From: an uncultured SAR116 cluster alpha proteobacterium
GTDB lineage: Bacteria > Pseudomonadota > Alphaproteobacteria > Puniceispirillales > Marisalimonadaceae
NCBI GenBank assembly: GCA_902618025.1
Contig: CACMYY010000004.1
Location: forward strand, 1-45,000
Direction of reading: 5' to 3'
Length of the DNA: 45,000 bases
Shown piece after piece: positions 1 through 8,723 of the stretch. The notes beneath the pieces were generated by a model that had not been told where the DNA came from, searched no databases, and worked only from the letters and a program-made list of their open reading frames with translations. Numbering within the stretch: position 1 is the stretch's first letter; each line of letters opens with the position of its first letter. The position numbers and the translations under genes are program-made.

Positions 1-438
1 AGGTTTCCAAAATGGTCGAAAAAGTTCAATTTTAGGACAACGATTCATAACAACTTTTAAACCTGCATTTTCTGCGAGACGAGCAGCTTCATAATTAACA
101 ACACCAATTTGACCCCATAAAACTTTTGCACCAATTTCTATTGCTTCTTCTGCTATACCAAGTAGATCTTCTGATCTTCTAAATACTTCCACCATATCCA
201 CTGACCGATTAATTTTTTTTAAATTTGGGAAAACCTTTAAACCTCTTATTTCTTCTAATCCAGGTTTTGGGTTTACTGGTATCATATCATAGCCTGTTTC
301 ATGTAACACTCTTAAAACTCCATAGCTAAACTTTGTTTTATCAGGACTTGCTCCAACCATTGCTATAGTCTTTACAGAACTTAGAATATCTTGAAGATAA
401 TTATCTTTATAAGGTTCATCATGGTTCATATTAGTCAT
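1..438 (-). CDS. CoA-binding (Rossmann) domain protein, YccU-like; C-terminus off the window
   Basis: The reading frame is open from an ATG at 438 to the left edge, giving at least 146 residues. An early segment (KTIAMVGASPDK) is the nucleotide-binding loop typical of CoA_binding proteins, followed by VNPK, VDMVEVFRR and a conserved W in KVLWGQIGVVN, then MNRCPKIE. These are hallmarks of the YccU/CoA-binding family (about 140 residues), so only a few residues should be missing. The family binds CoA or a similar nucleotide; its cellular role is unclear. The start overlaps the stop of the ferredoxin gene by 8 nt, so it is probably the last gene of the methanethiol-oxidase-like/ferredoxin unit. 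A second in-frame ATG lies 9 nt downstream. Family is confident; function is not. Confidence 0.85.
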   Translation of the reverse strand, partial: MTNMNHDEPYKDNYLQDILSSVKTIAMVGASPDKTKFSYGVLRVLHETGYDMIPVNPKPGLEEIRGLKVFPNLKKINRSVDMVEVFRRSEDLLGIAEEAIEIGAKVLWGQIGVVNYEAARLAENAGLKVVMNRCPKIELFRPFWKP

Positions 439-799
439 CTTTAATTTTCCTGATTGTTGCAATATCAGATTTTAATTCGTGTGGCGCGAGTGGATCAATA
501 AATGGATTACGATATAATTTATCATGACTTTCTACTCCTATGTCAAAAGTACAATTTGTTTTAGCTCTTGCTACACATAATATTACATAACCATCGTTAA
601 TTTGCCTATTATTAAGTGCTAATTGAGATTTTTGGTCAACTTTACCTTTGATTAATTTGGCAGCACACGTAATACATCCCCCATATTGACAACCATATGG
701 TAAGTCAAGACCAAGCTCGCGTAATTCTGACAATAAGGGTCTATTACCTTTAACCTCATATGTGCTATTATTACGATTTGCTATTGTAATTTTCTTCAT
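431..799 (-). CDS. Plant-type 2Fe-2S ferredoxin
   Basis: A small soluble electron carrier of 122 residues from the ATG at 799. The cluster-binding cysteines C37, C42, C45 and C75 fit the plant-type pattern C-x4-C-x2-C-x29-C, here PYGCQYGGCITC and later ILCVAR. An upstream in-frame TTG at 805 is possible, but the ATG is preferred because it forms an ATGA overlap with the TGA stop of the upstream SBP56 gene, indicating translational coupling. The C-terminal 40 residues extend past the ferredoxin fold (usual length about 100) and resemble nothing I recognise. The tight coupling suggests the ferredoxin passes electrons to or from the SBP56-family enzyme; that partnership is inferred, not established for this family. 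Confidence 0.9.
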   Translation of the reverse strand: MKKITIANRNNSTYEVKGNRPLLSELRELGLDLPYGCQYGGCITCAAKLIKGKVDQKSQLALNNRQINDGYVILCVARAKTNCTFDIGVESHDKLYRNPFIDPLAPHELKSDIATIRKIKDD

Positions 800-2151
800 A
801 GCCAAATATCACTAGTACAATCACCCCCAGGGTAACGACTTTCGTGACAACGACTTGGACCATTTGGTTCATCACCAAAGTTTACAACAAAATCTTTATT
901 AATTTTCATACCACCATTTTCCACATCACAGTCGATCATGAGCATTACACCACCTTTGGTTCTGATTTCTGGATAAAATTGATTATCCCAAGTTGAAAAA
1001 AGTGATGTAGTTACATACATCCTTTTCCCATCTAAAGATAATTGATACATCTGTGGACCCCCAGCAACTTTAACACCATTTACTATTGGCGCTTTACCTA
1101 ATAGACCACCCATCCAAACTTGACCGGTTAAAACTGGGTTGTGTGGGTCTGTAATATTATATTGTCTCATATCACCATGAAGCCAATTATTTATATAAAG
1201 ATATTTATCATTCATAGACACTAAAAGAGCTGACATTACTCCTGGTATTGGAATGGGCCAATCTGAATGAGGCTCATTGTCAATGTCTATAATCTTTTCC
1301 CATTCCCAATTTCCATTTTCAGACTTCCAAAAATGTATAACATTTGCGCTTAAGGCTGCACCACAAAATCCATGACTACTATTAGGGTTATGTAAAAATT
1401 TTACTTCTAAAGGTATTAAGCCATCTTCCCCTAAATACATTGTTTGAATTGGCTTTTTTTTCTTAAAATCCCAAATATGTAATCTTCTTCCATATTTAAG
1501 ATGACCAACTTCTTCAAGATCAAAACCTGGCATAAATGTGTTTGGAGCCGCCCATTCTGAACTAATCATTACATTATGGCGTGGCTGATACCAAAAATCA
1601 TAACTAAATGGTATATCTCCCATTGAATTTTCCCAACGTCCTATAATTTCAAAATCTTTGTTTAAATGTAAATAACCTCCTGGAGCTTCACCTCTAGCAT
1701 CTCCTAGAAAAGAAATGATTATTTCTGAACCTAAACAATGAACTGTATGAGGTCCTGATAAATTGGTTTTGGACTTAATCTCTGAACCTTGAATAACTTT
1801 ATATAAATTGGGCGCTTTTGGATTTGTTGCAGTATCGACAACATAAATATTGTTGGATCTAACTCCCGGAACAAGTAAGTATTTTCTACTCATACTATTA
1901 TCTTCATGACAAGATGAACACGCGTTCCACCCCATATGATGTAGCTCATCTCCTATTCCCGGCATTTCTAGTCTATGTATTACTTTTGAGTAAGTTTCAC
2001 TATTTGAGTCAACGTCAACTGTAGCTAAGTAATCAGGTTTTTGAATGCCAGTTCCAGTATAAATAGCTATGGTATAAAGTAGTTTTTCACTTGGTGCTCT
2101 AATTGCCTCTGAAGGACTTGCGTACCCTGGACCACAACATAATCCTTCCAT
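796..2151 (-). CDS. Selenium-binding protein 56 / methanethiol oxidase-like protein
   Basis: 451 residues, close to the 450-470 of the SELENBP1/MtoX family. Characteristic motifs are CCGPGYASP at residues 5-13, HHMGWNACSSCH at 71-82, and a C-terminal DEPNGP segment. Characterised members are copper-dependent methanethiol oxidases converting methanethiol to formaldehyde, hydrogen sulfide and peroxide, relevant to DMSP-derived sulfur in seawater. There is no signal peptide: the protein begins directly with the conserved core, so a cytoplasmic location is expected, unlike the exported Hyphomicrobium enzyme. An AGGAG Shine-Dalgarno precedes the ATG. The usual bacterial neighbours (SCO1/SenC and MauG-like) are absent; instead a ferredoxin and a CoA-binding protein follow. 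The CxxCH in the motif is family-conserved and is not a haem site. Substrate is inferred. Confidence 0.85.
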   Translation of the reverse strand: MEGLCCGPGYASPSEAIRAPSEKLLYTIAIYTGTGIQKPDYLATVDVDSNSETYSKVIHRLEMPGIGDELHHMGWNACSSCHEDNSMSRKYLLVPGVRSNNIYVVDTATNPKAPNLYKVIQGSEIKSKTNLSGPHTVHCLGSEIIISFLGDARGEAPGGYLHLNKDFEIIGRWENSMGDIPFSYDFWYQPRHNVMISSEWAAPNTFMPGFDLEEVGHLKYGRRLHIWDFKKKKPIQTMYLGEDGLIPLEVKFLHNPNSSHGFCGAALSANVIHFWKSENGNWEWEKIIDIDNEPHSDWPIPIPGVMSALLVSMNDKYLYINNWLHGDMRQYNITDPHNPVLTGQVWMGGLLGKAPIVNGVKVAGGPQMYQLSLDGKRMYVTTSLFSTWDNQFYPEIRTKGGVMLMIDCDVENGGMKINKDFVVNFGDEPNGPSRCHESRYPGGDCTSDIWL

Positions 2152-2220
2152 AATTAATCTCCTAAAATATTGGTTAATATTAAAAATTACAACAAAAAAA
2201 CCTACGGTAAAAGTTAAATT

Positions 2221-3126
2221 TTAAGTTAAATTGTCAATATAATCTTTAATCCCTTTTTCTATTGAATATGTAGGTTCCCAATCAATATCCATCTTAACTT
2301 TTTTTAAACTAAAAAGTTTTCTATCACTTATAGAATTGTGCTTTGAAAAGCTCACATGTAAATTGTTTATATACCGACTTATTTCGTTGAAAATTGTTAG
2401 GTATGATGGAAAATCAGGTCCTGAAATATTATAATCATAAAAATGTTCTTTTTCATGAAATATACATTTTTCTATACATGAAACCACGTCATTTACATAA
2501 ACATATGGCCAACAAAAATCACTTCTAAATGGTAATGTAATTTGGTTATTTTTAATTCCTGAATTTATAATATCATTAATAAAACAGCTTGTTGATCTTC
2601 GATGTCCGTAGATAGTTGATAACCTAAGAGATATTATATCCAGTTCATAATTTTCATAATACTTCTTTAATAATAAATCACATGAAGCCTTAGTAGCCCC
2701 ATATAGATTTTCTGGAGCAAATCTATAATCTTCTGTTGTATCACTTTCTGCAAGCTCTCCATATGCTGAAATAGAAGAGCAGAAGATAAATCTATTAATT
2801 TTTTTACAAATTCTAGCTGCTTCAATTAAATACATAGTAAAAAAAATATTATTTTCGATGATTATATTTGGATTTTCATTTGCCAGCATTGGACCAGAAA
2901 TTCCACCTGTATGAATAATTTTTGTTATATCGTACTTTTCTAATAAATTTGTAACATCCTTAACACTATTTAAAGGAATTGAAATATGCTTATAGTTTTC
3001 GTTACATTCTGAGTTAACAACTGGGTCAATACCAACAATTAGATTACTCTTGTTTAAAAGTTTTGTAACTAAGGGAGCACCAACTAAACCAGATGAACCT
3101 GTAATAAGGATATTTTCTAAATTCAT
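2221..3126 (-). CDS. NAD-dependent epimerase/dehydratase (extended SDR)
   Basis: 301 residues with an extended short-chain dehydrogenase layout. The NAD-binding glycine motif GSSGLVG is at residues 10-16, an acidic residue (D34 in VGID) follows the second strand, the serine-containing strand FIFCSSISAYG is at about 113-123, and the catalytic pair Y142-x3-K146 lies in LYGATK. The next segment, SLRLSTIYG, is also typical. These enzymes act on nucleotide sugars or related substrates in the cytoplasm; the substrate cannot be named here. It lies 69 nt downstream of the SBP56 gene start, on the same strand, and may be the first gene of that unit or separate. A short AT-rich leader with AGAGAG precedes the ATG. 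Confidence 0.8.
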   Translation of the reverse strand: MNLENILITGSSGLVGAPLVTKLLNKSNLIVGIDPVVNSECNENYKHISIPLNSVKDVTNLLEKYDITKIIHTGGISGPMLANENPNIIIENNIFFTMYLIEAARICKKINRFIFCSSISAYGELAESDTTEDYRFAPENLYGATKASCDLLLKKYYENYELDIISLRLSTIYGHRRSTSCFINDIINSGIKNNQITLPFRSDFCWPYVYVNDVVSCIEKCIFHEKEHFYDYNISGPDFPSYLTIFNEISRYINNLHVSFSKHNSISDRKLFSLKKVKMDIDWEPTYSIEKGIKDYIDNLT

Positions 3127-3232
3127 ATTTTCTCTCTACATTTTTTGAATAATTTTTTATAATTTTATTATTGAAAACTTAACAAGCTTATTGATAAAAT
3201 TAAATAACTAATCTTTTTTGGAGGAGGTTTAA

Positions 3233-3838
3233 ATGAAATTGTATTTTGCTCCTAACTCACGCGCAGTTAGGATAGCCTGGCTTCTTGAAGAATTAGGTAT
3301 GGAATATGAAATTGAAAAATATTCAGTAGGCGATAAAGCTCTTAGAACTCCAGAATATTATAAATTACATCCTATGGGAAGAGTTCCTGTACTAGAAGAT
3401 GAGAATATAAAAATTTATGAGTCTGGTGCAATTGTGGAATACCTATTATCTAAATATGATAAAGGTAAATTTTGTCCTGACAAAACAGACCCAACCTTTC
3501 CTTATTATCTACAATGGCTTCATTATGCTGAAGGCTCAATCATGCCACAAGTTAACACAATTGTTGTAGAGACTATCTTACTACCTCCTGAACGAAAGAA
3601 CGAAGTTAACGTTGCAAGAGCTTTTAAACTTTTAAATGTTGCACTATTAAACGTAAATAATAACTTAGAAAATAAAGACTTTTTAACTGGTACATTTTCT
3701 GGAGCTGACATAATGACAGGACATGCATGTATAGGGGCAAAAAGAGTAGGTGCAGACATTTCAGATTTAAGTAATGTAGAAAAGTATATTGATCGTTTAT
3801 TGTCTAGGCCTGCATTGCAAAAAGCTATAAAAATTTAA
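3233..3838 (+). CDS. Glutathione S-transferase family protein
   Basis: 201 residues, the usual GST length. The N-terminal thioredoxin-fold half begins KLYFAPNSRAVRIAWLLEELG, with the cis-proline loop MGRVPVLED and the glutathione-contacting ES in IYESGAIVEYL. The helical C-terminal half includes the conserved FLTG.FSGADI segment (N-capping box and Asp). Cytosolic GSTs conjugate glutathione to electrophiles or carry out thiol chemistry; no substrate can be assigned. The start is fixed by a strong GGAGG upstream of the ATG. It is convergent with the acyl-CoA dehydrogenase gene, the two stops being only 5 nt apart. An all-A/T palindrome spans both stops. Confidence 0.9.
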   Translation: MKLYFAPNSRAVRIAWLLEELGMEYEIEKYSVGDKALRTPEYYKLHPMGRVPVLEDENIKIYESGAIVEYLLSKYDKGKFCPDKTDPTFPYYLQWLHYAEGSIMPQVNTIVVETILLPPERKNEVNVARAFKLLNVALLNVNNNLENKDFLTGTFSGADIMTGHACIGAKRVGADISDLSNVEKYIDRLLSRPALQKAIKI

Positions 3839-3855
3839 TTTATTTAAATTAAATT
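3832..3855. repeat. A/T-only perfect palindrome across two convergent stop codons
   Basis: Two 11-nt arms made only of A and T pair perfectly around a TT centre and cover the stop codons of the GST and acyl-CoA dehydrogenase genes. It could act as a weak bidirectional terminator, but a hairpin without G or C would be unstable and such palindromes arise easily in AT-rich DNA. Confidence 0.35.
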
Positions 3856-5511
3856 ATTTATGAGATCATAATCGATATCATCCCTTGTGATAGGACTATT
3901 TTTATCAATTTTATATTTAATAATTAACTCACTAATTTTAGATCTATAAGCTAAATCTTCACAATAGTTTCCCTCTTCAATAAGGAAAATAGCTGAGCTT
4001 AGGTAATATAAAGATGTAGTTATTTGCCTTGATGAAGAAGTAAAATCTTCTTTTACTTCATTTTCAACAAAATAAAAAACATCATCTATGACAGATAATA
4101 AATGTTTTTCGTGTTCTTTTTCAGAATTAATTTTGACGGAATTTACGAGAAAATTTTTAAATATTTGTAAATTATTGTCTTTTTTAAGAGCTCTAATTGT
4201 ATCTAAAGATATTATATTACTAGTGCCTTCCCAAATAGAACCAAGATGGGAGTCTCTCAAAATTTTTGGATCAAGCCAATCTTCTATGTAGCCTAAACCA
4301 CCTCTAATCTCCATTGCATCTCCAGCAACTTTTCTAACATCTCTACATGCTCTAAATTTAATAAGGGGTGTTATTATCCTAAAAATTTTCTGCGAAACAA
4401 TATCTCCTTTATCTGCTTTATTTAAGAGATCTGCTGCTTTAAATACGATAGATCTAGAAGCTTCTGTAATTATCAGAATCTTTAAAAGTTGTTTTTGCAT
4501 TAAAGGAAGATCAATTAATTTTTTATTAAACGCATGACGATTATTTGAAATAAACAAGCTTTCTTGAAGACACCTTTGCATCATACCAGATGCTCTAACT
4601 CCATTAGATAGCCTCGACATATTTATCATGTCGGTCATTTGTTTAAAACCCTCATCAGGGTTACCTACAAGATAAGCAAATGCTCTATTTAATTTAATCT
4701 CACCACTCGCAAAAGATCTTCCTCCTAATTTATCTTTTAATCTTATAATTTCATAATTATTTTGATTTCCATTTTCTAGTTTTTTTGGCAAAAGAAATAA
4801 TGCAAGCCCTTTTGTTCCACTGATGGTTTTATTATGTCTAGCAAGAACCATAGCAAGATCTGCATCTGGATTAGAGCAAAACCACTTATCTCCTGTTAAA
4901 AACCAATTTCCATCCTCATATTCGGCATATGTATCAATAGACCCCACGTCTGATCCTGTATGTTGTTCTGTCATAAACATGGCACCTTGAAATAAATGAT
5001 CAAGATCTTGTGAAGTTAATTGATCAAAGAATTTGTCAATTAATGTTTTGTCTCCAAACTTTGTAAGAGTTCGTGTTAAAGAATCTGTCATACTTAATGG
5101 ACAACAAAGACCAAATTCACTTTGAACAAATAAAAATGTAAGTCCATATTTTACAATGGGTGGAAGCGGTTGTTGCATTCCAAAAACACCATGCCTATGC
5201 GACATTGCTGCTAAACCAAATTTTTCAAAAGCAAACTTTTCAATTTTTATAAAGTCAGGGTGTTTTTCAATATCATTTGATAATTCACCAACTCTTGATC
5301 TTTTTTTCAATTTTGGAGGGTTTTTATCAGCTGACAAGGCTAATTCTTCTAATTCAGAACCTACTATATCTCCTAACTCAATAAACTTGTTTTCAACTTG
5401 TTCAAATAATTCCTTTCCACAGTAATATTCTAATAATTTTGAAAACGATTTATCCCTTAAATAAGCGTTTATTCCTTTACTATCTGGAATATTATTTGAA
5501 GAAAGAACCAC
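3844..5511 (-). CDS. Acyl-CoA dehydrogenase, AidB-like
   Basis: 555 residues, matching AidB-type acyl-CoA dehydrogenases rather than the 380-residue catabolic enzymes. The FAD-contacting segment MTEQHTGSD is at 180-188, WFLTGDKWFCSN at 203-214, and the C-terminal motif WEGTSNI at 427-433 retains the glutamate (E428) that aligns with the MCAD catalytic base. The C-terminal 100 residues form the extra helical domain of this group. E. coli AidB is a DNA-binding flavoprotein of the alkylation response; related alphaproteobacterial proteins are simply annotated as acyl-CoA dehydrogenases, so substrate and role stay open. It stands alone on the minus strand. Confidence 0.88.
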   Translation of the reverse strand: MVLSSNNIPDSKGINAYLRDKSFSKLLEYYCGKELFEQVENKFIELGDIVGSELEELALSADKNPPKLKKRSRVGELSNDIEKHPDFIKIEKFAFEKFGLAAMSHRHGVFGMQQPLPPIVKYGLTFLFVQSEFGLCCPLSMTDSLTRTLTKFGDKTLIDKFFDQLTSQDLDHLFQGAMFMTEQHTGSDVGSIDTYAEYEDGNWFLTGDKWFCSNPDADLAMVLARHNKTISGTKGLALFLLPKKLENGNQNNYEIIRLKDKLGGRSFASGEIKLNRAFAYLVGNPDEGFKQMTDMINMSRLSNGVRASGMMQRCLQESLFISNNRHAFNKKLIDLPLMQKQLLKILIITEASRSIVFKAADLLNKADKGDIVSQKIFRIITPLIKFRACRDVRKVAGDAMEIRGGLGYIEDWLDPKILRDSHLGSIWEGTSNIISLDTIRALKKDNNLQIFKNFLVNSVKINSEKEHEKHLLSVIDDVFYFVENEVKEDFTSSSRQITTSLYYLSSAIFLIEEGNYCEDLAYRSKISELIIKYKIDKNSPITRDDIDYDLINNLI

Positions 5512-5616
5512 TTTTAAACCTAATTATAATAGCTATGATAAAATTCTAAGTTTGAAATATGTAATTATGCAAAGCTTGTAATCATATAACTAACAAGACT
5601 TAAATTACAGAGTAAT

Positions 5617-5874
5617 TCAATTTTTAGTTAATTGATATACTTCGTGTGATAAGCCAAGTTCTTTTTCCATTTGTTTAAATTCATCTGATGACATAAACTG
5701 TCCAACCATATCAGGGTTAAAAACTTCTGTACTAATCATTGCTGTTTCATCATCTACCTTACCAACAATTGTATTTCTCATCATTTGAGACTGCACTTCT
5801 GCATCTGAGTCAAACTTTTTTTTCCATTCATCATAAGTTGTATTTTTAATCTTTACAATTATAAGAGTGTTCAT
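5617..5874 (-). CDS. Small hypothetical protein, possibly ferredoxin-like alpha/beta fold
   Basis: 85 residues, starting NTLIIVKIKNTTYDEWKKKF and ending HEVYQLTKN. An opening hydrophobic strand, an amphipathic helix with YDEW, a middle TEVFNPD strand and a final helix with FMSSDEFKQMEKELG suggest a small dimeric alpha/beta barrel, of the kind seen in monooxygenase-like or stress-related proteins. I do not recognise the family with certainty. It lies 25 nt after the next minus-strand gene (5900-6181) and is probably cotranscribed with it. Lengths and domain style of the two are similar, so they may form one functional unit. Confidence 0.6.
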   Translation of the reverse strand: MNTLIIVKIKNTTYDEWKKKFDSDAEVQSQMMRNTIVGKVDDETAMISTEVFNPDMVGQFMSSDEFKQMEKELGLSHEVYQLTKN

Positions 5875-5899
5875 ATACCAATCCTTTGATTTTATTTTC

Positions 5900-6181
5900 T
5901 TAATCTGTCACGTCCATTACATTTGACATCTCTTTTATGTTATTATGAAACATGCCTGCCATATCACCTAAGGTGTCTAAAATAGCTTGAGGAGAGTTTG
6001 CTTTCCACCAACAGTACATAACCATATCATTCTTTTCATTATTCCAATTCATTTGAAAATTTGCATTTTCGTTTTTCATATTTTTACGCACATCATCTGA
6101 GGTCATGTCTTTCATTGCTTCAAAATATTGCTCTCTCATTTCTTCAGACTTGAATTTATGTTCTACCATGTAATCTTTCAT
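5900..6181 (-). CDS. Small hypothetical soluble protein
   Basis: 93 residues, rich in Met, Asn and acidic residues, with no signal peptide. The start is supported by a clear AAGGAGA Shine-Dalgarno 8 nt before the ATG. Pattern: MVEHKFKSEEMREQYFEAM (strand plus helix), then a two-strand segment NFQMNWNNEKNDMVMYCWWKA and a helix beginning SPQAILDTLG. This again suggests a ferredoxin-like small fold of the kind that binds a ligand in a beta-sheet pocket. No function is assigned. It is the first gene of a two-gene minus-strand unit, divergent from the copper-island gene at 6357, with a 175-nt AT-rich gap between them. Confidence 0.6.
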   Translation of the reverse strand: MKDYMVEHKFKSEEMREQYFEAMKDMTSDDVRKNMKNENANFQMNWNNEKNDMVMYCWWKANSPQAILDTLGDMAGMFHNNIKEMSNVMDVTD

Positions 6182-6318
6182 TTATTATCTCCTTAAAGTT
6201 ATACTTTTATTATGATTGTTTTTTTTATAACTTCAAAATTAATTTTAATAATATTTAAATTATTTAAAAAATAATTAATTAAGAATTCAATATTAATAAT
6301 AGTTTTTAATTTTTTTTC

Positions 6319-6349
6319 TTTACCTTCCTCTTAGGGAAGGGTTTAAAAA
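6319..6349 (+). promoter_or_regulatory. CueR/HmrR-type operator-promoter upstream of the DUF4396 gene
   Basis: A dyad ACCTTCC-N7-GAAGGGT occupies 6322-6342. It lies between a -35-like TTTACC (6319-6324) and a -10-like TAAAAA (6344-6349) with a 19-bp spacer, the overlong spacing used by MerR-family activators. The dyad closely matches the copper-responsive CueR consensus. No MerR gene is in the window. Confidence 0.7.
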
Positions 6350-6356
6350 TTATTTT

Positions 6357-6809
6357 ATGGTTCGAATGATAATTGAAGGTGTCATACAGATAGACTGGTT
6401 CTGCCAAAATACTTGGTTACAATCAACTAAAAATACTTTGTGGTGTTTACTTGGATGTTGTATCGGAGATTTTGGTACAATTGCATATTTTCAATTTATG
6501 GAAATTGAATGGCCTGTTATATTTATTATGTCTTTAGCAATTGTTAATGGAATATTAACATCCATCGCACTTGAAACTTTTATACTGTCAAAGCAAATGA
6601 CTATCAAATTAGCCTTTAAAACAGCAATTGGGATGTCATTAGTATCTATGGTTTCTATGGAATTGGCTATGAATTTAACTGATGTTGCACTTACTGGTGG
6701 TGCTATTTTAACATGGTGGGTTATTCCTTTTATGCTTATCGCAGGATTTGTAACACCCCTACCATATAATTACTGGCGATTAAAAGCTCTAGGCAAAGCA
6801 TGTCATTAA
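6357..6809 (+). CDS. DUF4396-family membrane protein (copper-island)
   Basis: 150 residues with about four membrane segments. The segment LWCLLGCCIGDFGTI (28-42) and the C-terminal PLPYNYWRLKALGKACH (134-150) match my memory of DUF4396 proteins, which are often found beside copper and cytochrome genes; their biochemical function is unknown. Paired cysteines C30/C34/C35 and the terminal C149-H150 could bind metal. The gene sits directly behind a CueR-like promoter, and its ATG falls only about 7 nt after the predicted -10, so the transcript may be leaderless. An alternative ATG lies at 6366. It overlaps the cytochrome c start by 10 nt, indicating coupling. Confidence 0.75.
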   Translation: MVRMIIEGVIQIDWFCQNTWLQSTKNTLWCLLGCCIGDFGTIAYFQFMEIEWPVIFIMSLAIVNGILTSIALETFILSKQMTIKLAFKTAIGMSLVSMVSMELAMNLTDVALTGGAILTWWVIPFMLIAGFVTPLPYNYWRLKALGKACH

Positions 6810-7300
6810 ATTTTAAAAGTTTTATTAAAGATAAATCTTTATTTGTAATACTTGTTCCTTCATTAATTTTAATTTTAGGAATAGTTGTCTACTTTGCAGA
6901 GGAAAAAGTTGCTGAAGCAGCTATCACTTTAAATCCTTATAATAAAGAAACTATATCATTAGGAAAATCTTTATATGTTCAAAATTGTGCATCATGCCAT
7001 GGTGTAAAATTAGAAGGACAAAAAAATTGGATGTCCAGACTCCCAGATGGATTGATGCCTGCTCCTCCTCATGATGAGACAGGTCACACTTGGCATCATA
7101 GTGATAAATATTTATTCATGATTACTAAATACGGTATTGAGAATATCATAGGTCAAAAATACCCTAACAATATGCCCGCTTATAAAGATATTCTCTCAGA
7201 TAAAGAAATTATATCAGTATTATCTTACATAAAAAGTACTTGGCCAAACAAAGTTAAAAAAATCCACGACCAAATCAATGATCGTGAGAAATCAAAATAA
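6800..7300 (+). CDS. Membrane-anchored monohaem cytochrome c
   Basis: 166 residues. An N-terminal hydrophobic anchor (about 14-32) is followed by a cytochrome c domain with the haem motif CASCH at 63-67 and a probable distal Met ligand at M125 in NNMPAYKD. Further histidines (H91, H96, H99, H100) precede the distal loop. This is a typical small class I cytochrome exposed to the periplasm. Overlap with the DUF4396 gene and close spacing (18 nt) to the multicopper oxidase suggest it donates or accepts electrons in copper detoxification, perhaps re-oxidising Cu(I); that role is inferred. The start gives a 10-nt overlap with the gene before it. Confidence 0.9.
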   Translation: MSLNFKSFIKDKSLFVILVPSLILILGIVVYFAEEKVAEAAITLNPYNKETISLGKSLYVQNCASCHGVKLEGQKNWMSRLPDGLMPAPPHDETGHTWHHSDKYLFMITKYGIENIIGQKYPNNMPAYKDILSDKEIISVLSYIKSTWPNKVKKIHDQINDREKSK

Positions 7301-7330
7301 CATCTAATTAAATTATTAATGGAAATAAAT

Positions 7331-8716
7331 ATGCTATCTCGACGTGAATTTTTAAATTTTTCAGCAGCGACAATTGCTTTAACATCTTTACCTAATCAAA
7401 TTCAATCTAACCAATTAATCCGTAATTATAAGCTAACAGCCGAAATTACCCCACATTTATTCGATAAGAAAGGTGTCTTAGATAGTTTATGGTTGTATAA
7501 CAAACAATCACCTGGGCCAGTCATTGAGGCAAAAGAAAATGATATCATAAGAGTTGAGTTTGTTAACAATTTAGATGAAGCCAGCACAATCCACTGGCAT
7601 GGTATAAAAAATATTAATAAGATGGATGGTGTTCCATATTTAACTCAGGACCCAGTTCAGCCTGGAGAAACTTATATATATGAATTTCCAGTTAATAATG
7701 CAGGAACATTCTGGTACCACGCACATTTTGAAACTTGGAAACAAATTTCAAAAGGTTTATATGGACCTCTAATAGTCAAAAATCATTTAGATAAACAATT
7801 TGATAATGATATAATTATATTAGCTGATGATTGGAGATTGAATAAAAATTATCAATTAGATGAAAAATCATTAGGCTCACTTCATGATTGGTCACACGCA
7901 GGAAGAATTGGAAATTGGCTTACTATCAATGGAAAAAAATTTCCTGAATACTCTGTAAGTAAAAATGGCTATACAAGATTAAGATTTATTAATGCCTCTA
8001 ATGCAAGGATACTTTCATTTGGCTCTAGTTTAAATGGGATGAAGATCATCTCAATAGATGGGATGTCGGTTGAACCATTCATTCAAGATAAATTTGATTT
8101 GGGGCCAGGACAAAGGATTGATTTGTTAATAAAAACTGATGATATGTCAACAATTGATTTCTTAGAAGTCAGTGGTAAAAAACCGTTAAATGCTTTCAAG
8201 CTAAATGTTAATCAAAGTAATAAAAAAAATATTCTAAAGAAAGACATAAAATTTCAACCTTTTAAAAAAATACCTCCTTATAAAAACCCAAAAATATTAA
8301 ACATTCATATGCAAGGCGGTGCAATGGGAAATCTTGCTAAAGCCTATTTTGAAGGTGAAGAAAAAAATTTTCGTTCATTAGCAATGGAAAATAAAAAATT
8401 CTGGGCATTTAATAAAGAGGTAGGTAAGTATGAACATTCACTCGCAAGTATAAAAAAAGGCGACATAATAATTTTAGATGTTTGGAATGACTCAAGATGG
8501 CCACATAGTATGCATCTGCATGGTAATCATTTCTATGTTCAATCAAAAGAATTTTCTGGCGATGATAAACTAATCCTCAGAGATACATATCTAATGCAAC
8601 CAGGTGAAAAATCAAAATTTATATATTTAGCAGATAATCCTGGTAAATGGCTTTTTCATTGTCACATGTTGGAACATGCAGCTTCTGGTATGATAGGTTA
8701 CATAGAAGTAGTTTAA
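7331..8716 (+). CDS. Tat-exported multicopper oxidase (CueO/CopA-like)
   Basis: 461 residues from the ATG at 7331; an in-frame ATG at 7319 would add four residues, but the Tat signal SRREFLNFSAAT fits the later start. Copper ligands are visible: HWHG at 88-91, WYHAHF at 128-133, HSMHLHGNHF in the last domain and HCHMLEHAASGM at 443-454, giving the T1 Cys-His pair and the trinuclear-centre histidines. It should be a periplasmic three-domain laccase-like oxidase, in copper islands typically oxidising Cu(I) to Cu(II). It lacks the long Met-rich insert of E. coli CueO. It is the third gene behind the first CueR-like promoter and converges on the broken cyclase. Confidence 0.92.
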   Translation: MLSRREFLNFSAATIALTSLPNQIQSNQLIRNYKLTAEITPHLFDKKGVLDSLWLYNKQSPGPVIEAKENDIIRVEFVNNLDEASTIHWHGIKNINKMDGVPYLTQDPVQPGETYIYEFPVNNAGTFWYHAHFETWKQISKGLYGPLIVKNHLDKQFDNDIIILADDWRLNKNYQLDEKSLGSLHDWSHAGRIGNWLTINGKKFPEYSVSKNGYTRLRFINASNARILSFGSSLNGMKIISIDGMSVEPFIQDKFDLGPGQRIDLLIKTDDMSTIDFLEVSGKKPLNAFKLNVNQSNKKNILKKDIKFQPFKKIPPYKNPKILNIHMQGGAMGNLAKAYFEGEEKNFRSLAMENKKFWAFNKEVGKYEHSLASIKKGDIIILDVWNDSRWPHSMHLHGNHFYVQSKEFSGDDKLILRDTYLMQPGEKSKFIYLADNPGKWLFHCHMLEHAASGMIGYIEVV

Positions 8717-8723
8717 TTTAAAA

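Noticed and set aside
1916-1938. CSSCH in the SBP56 protein as a cytochrome c haem site.
   Set aside because: The motif is part of a family-conserved segment (HHMGWNACSSCH) and the protein has no export signal.
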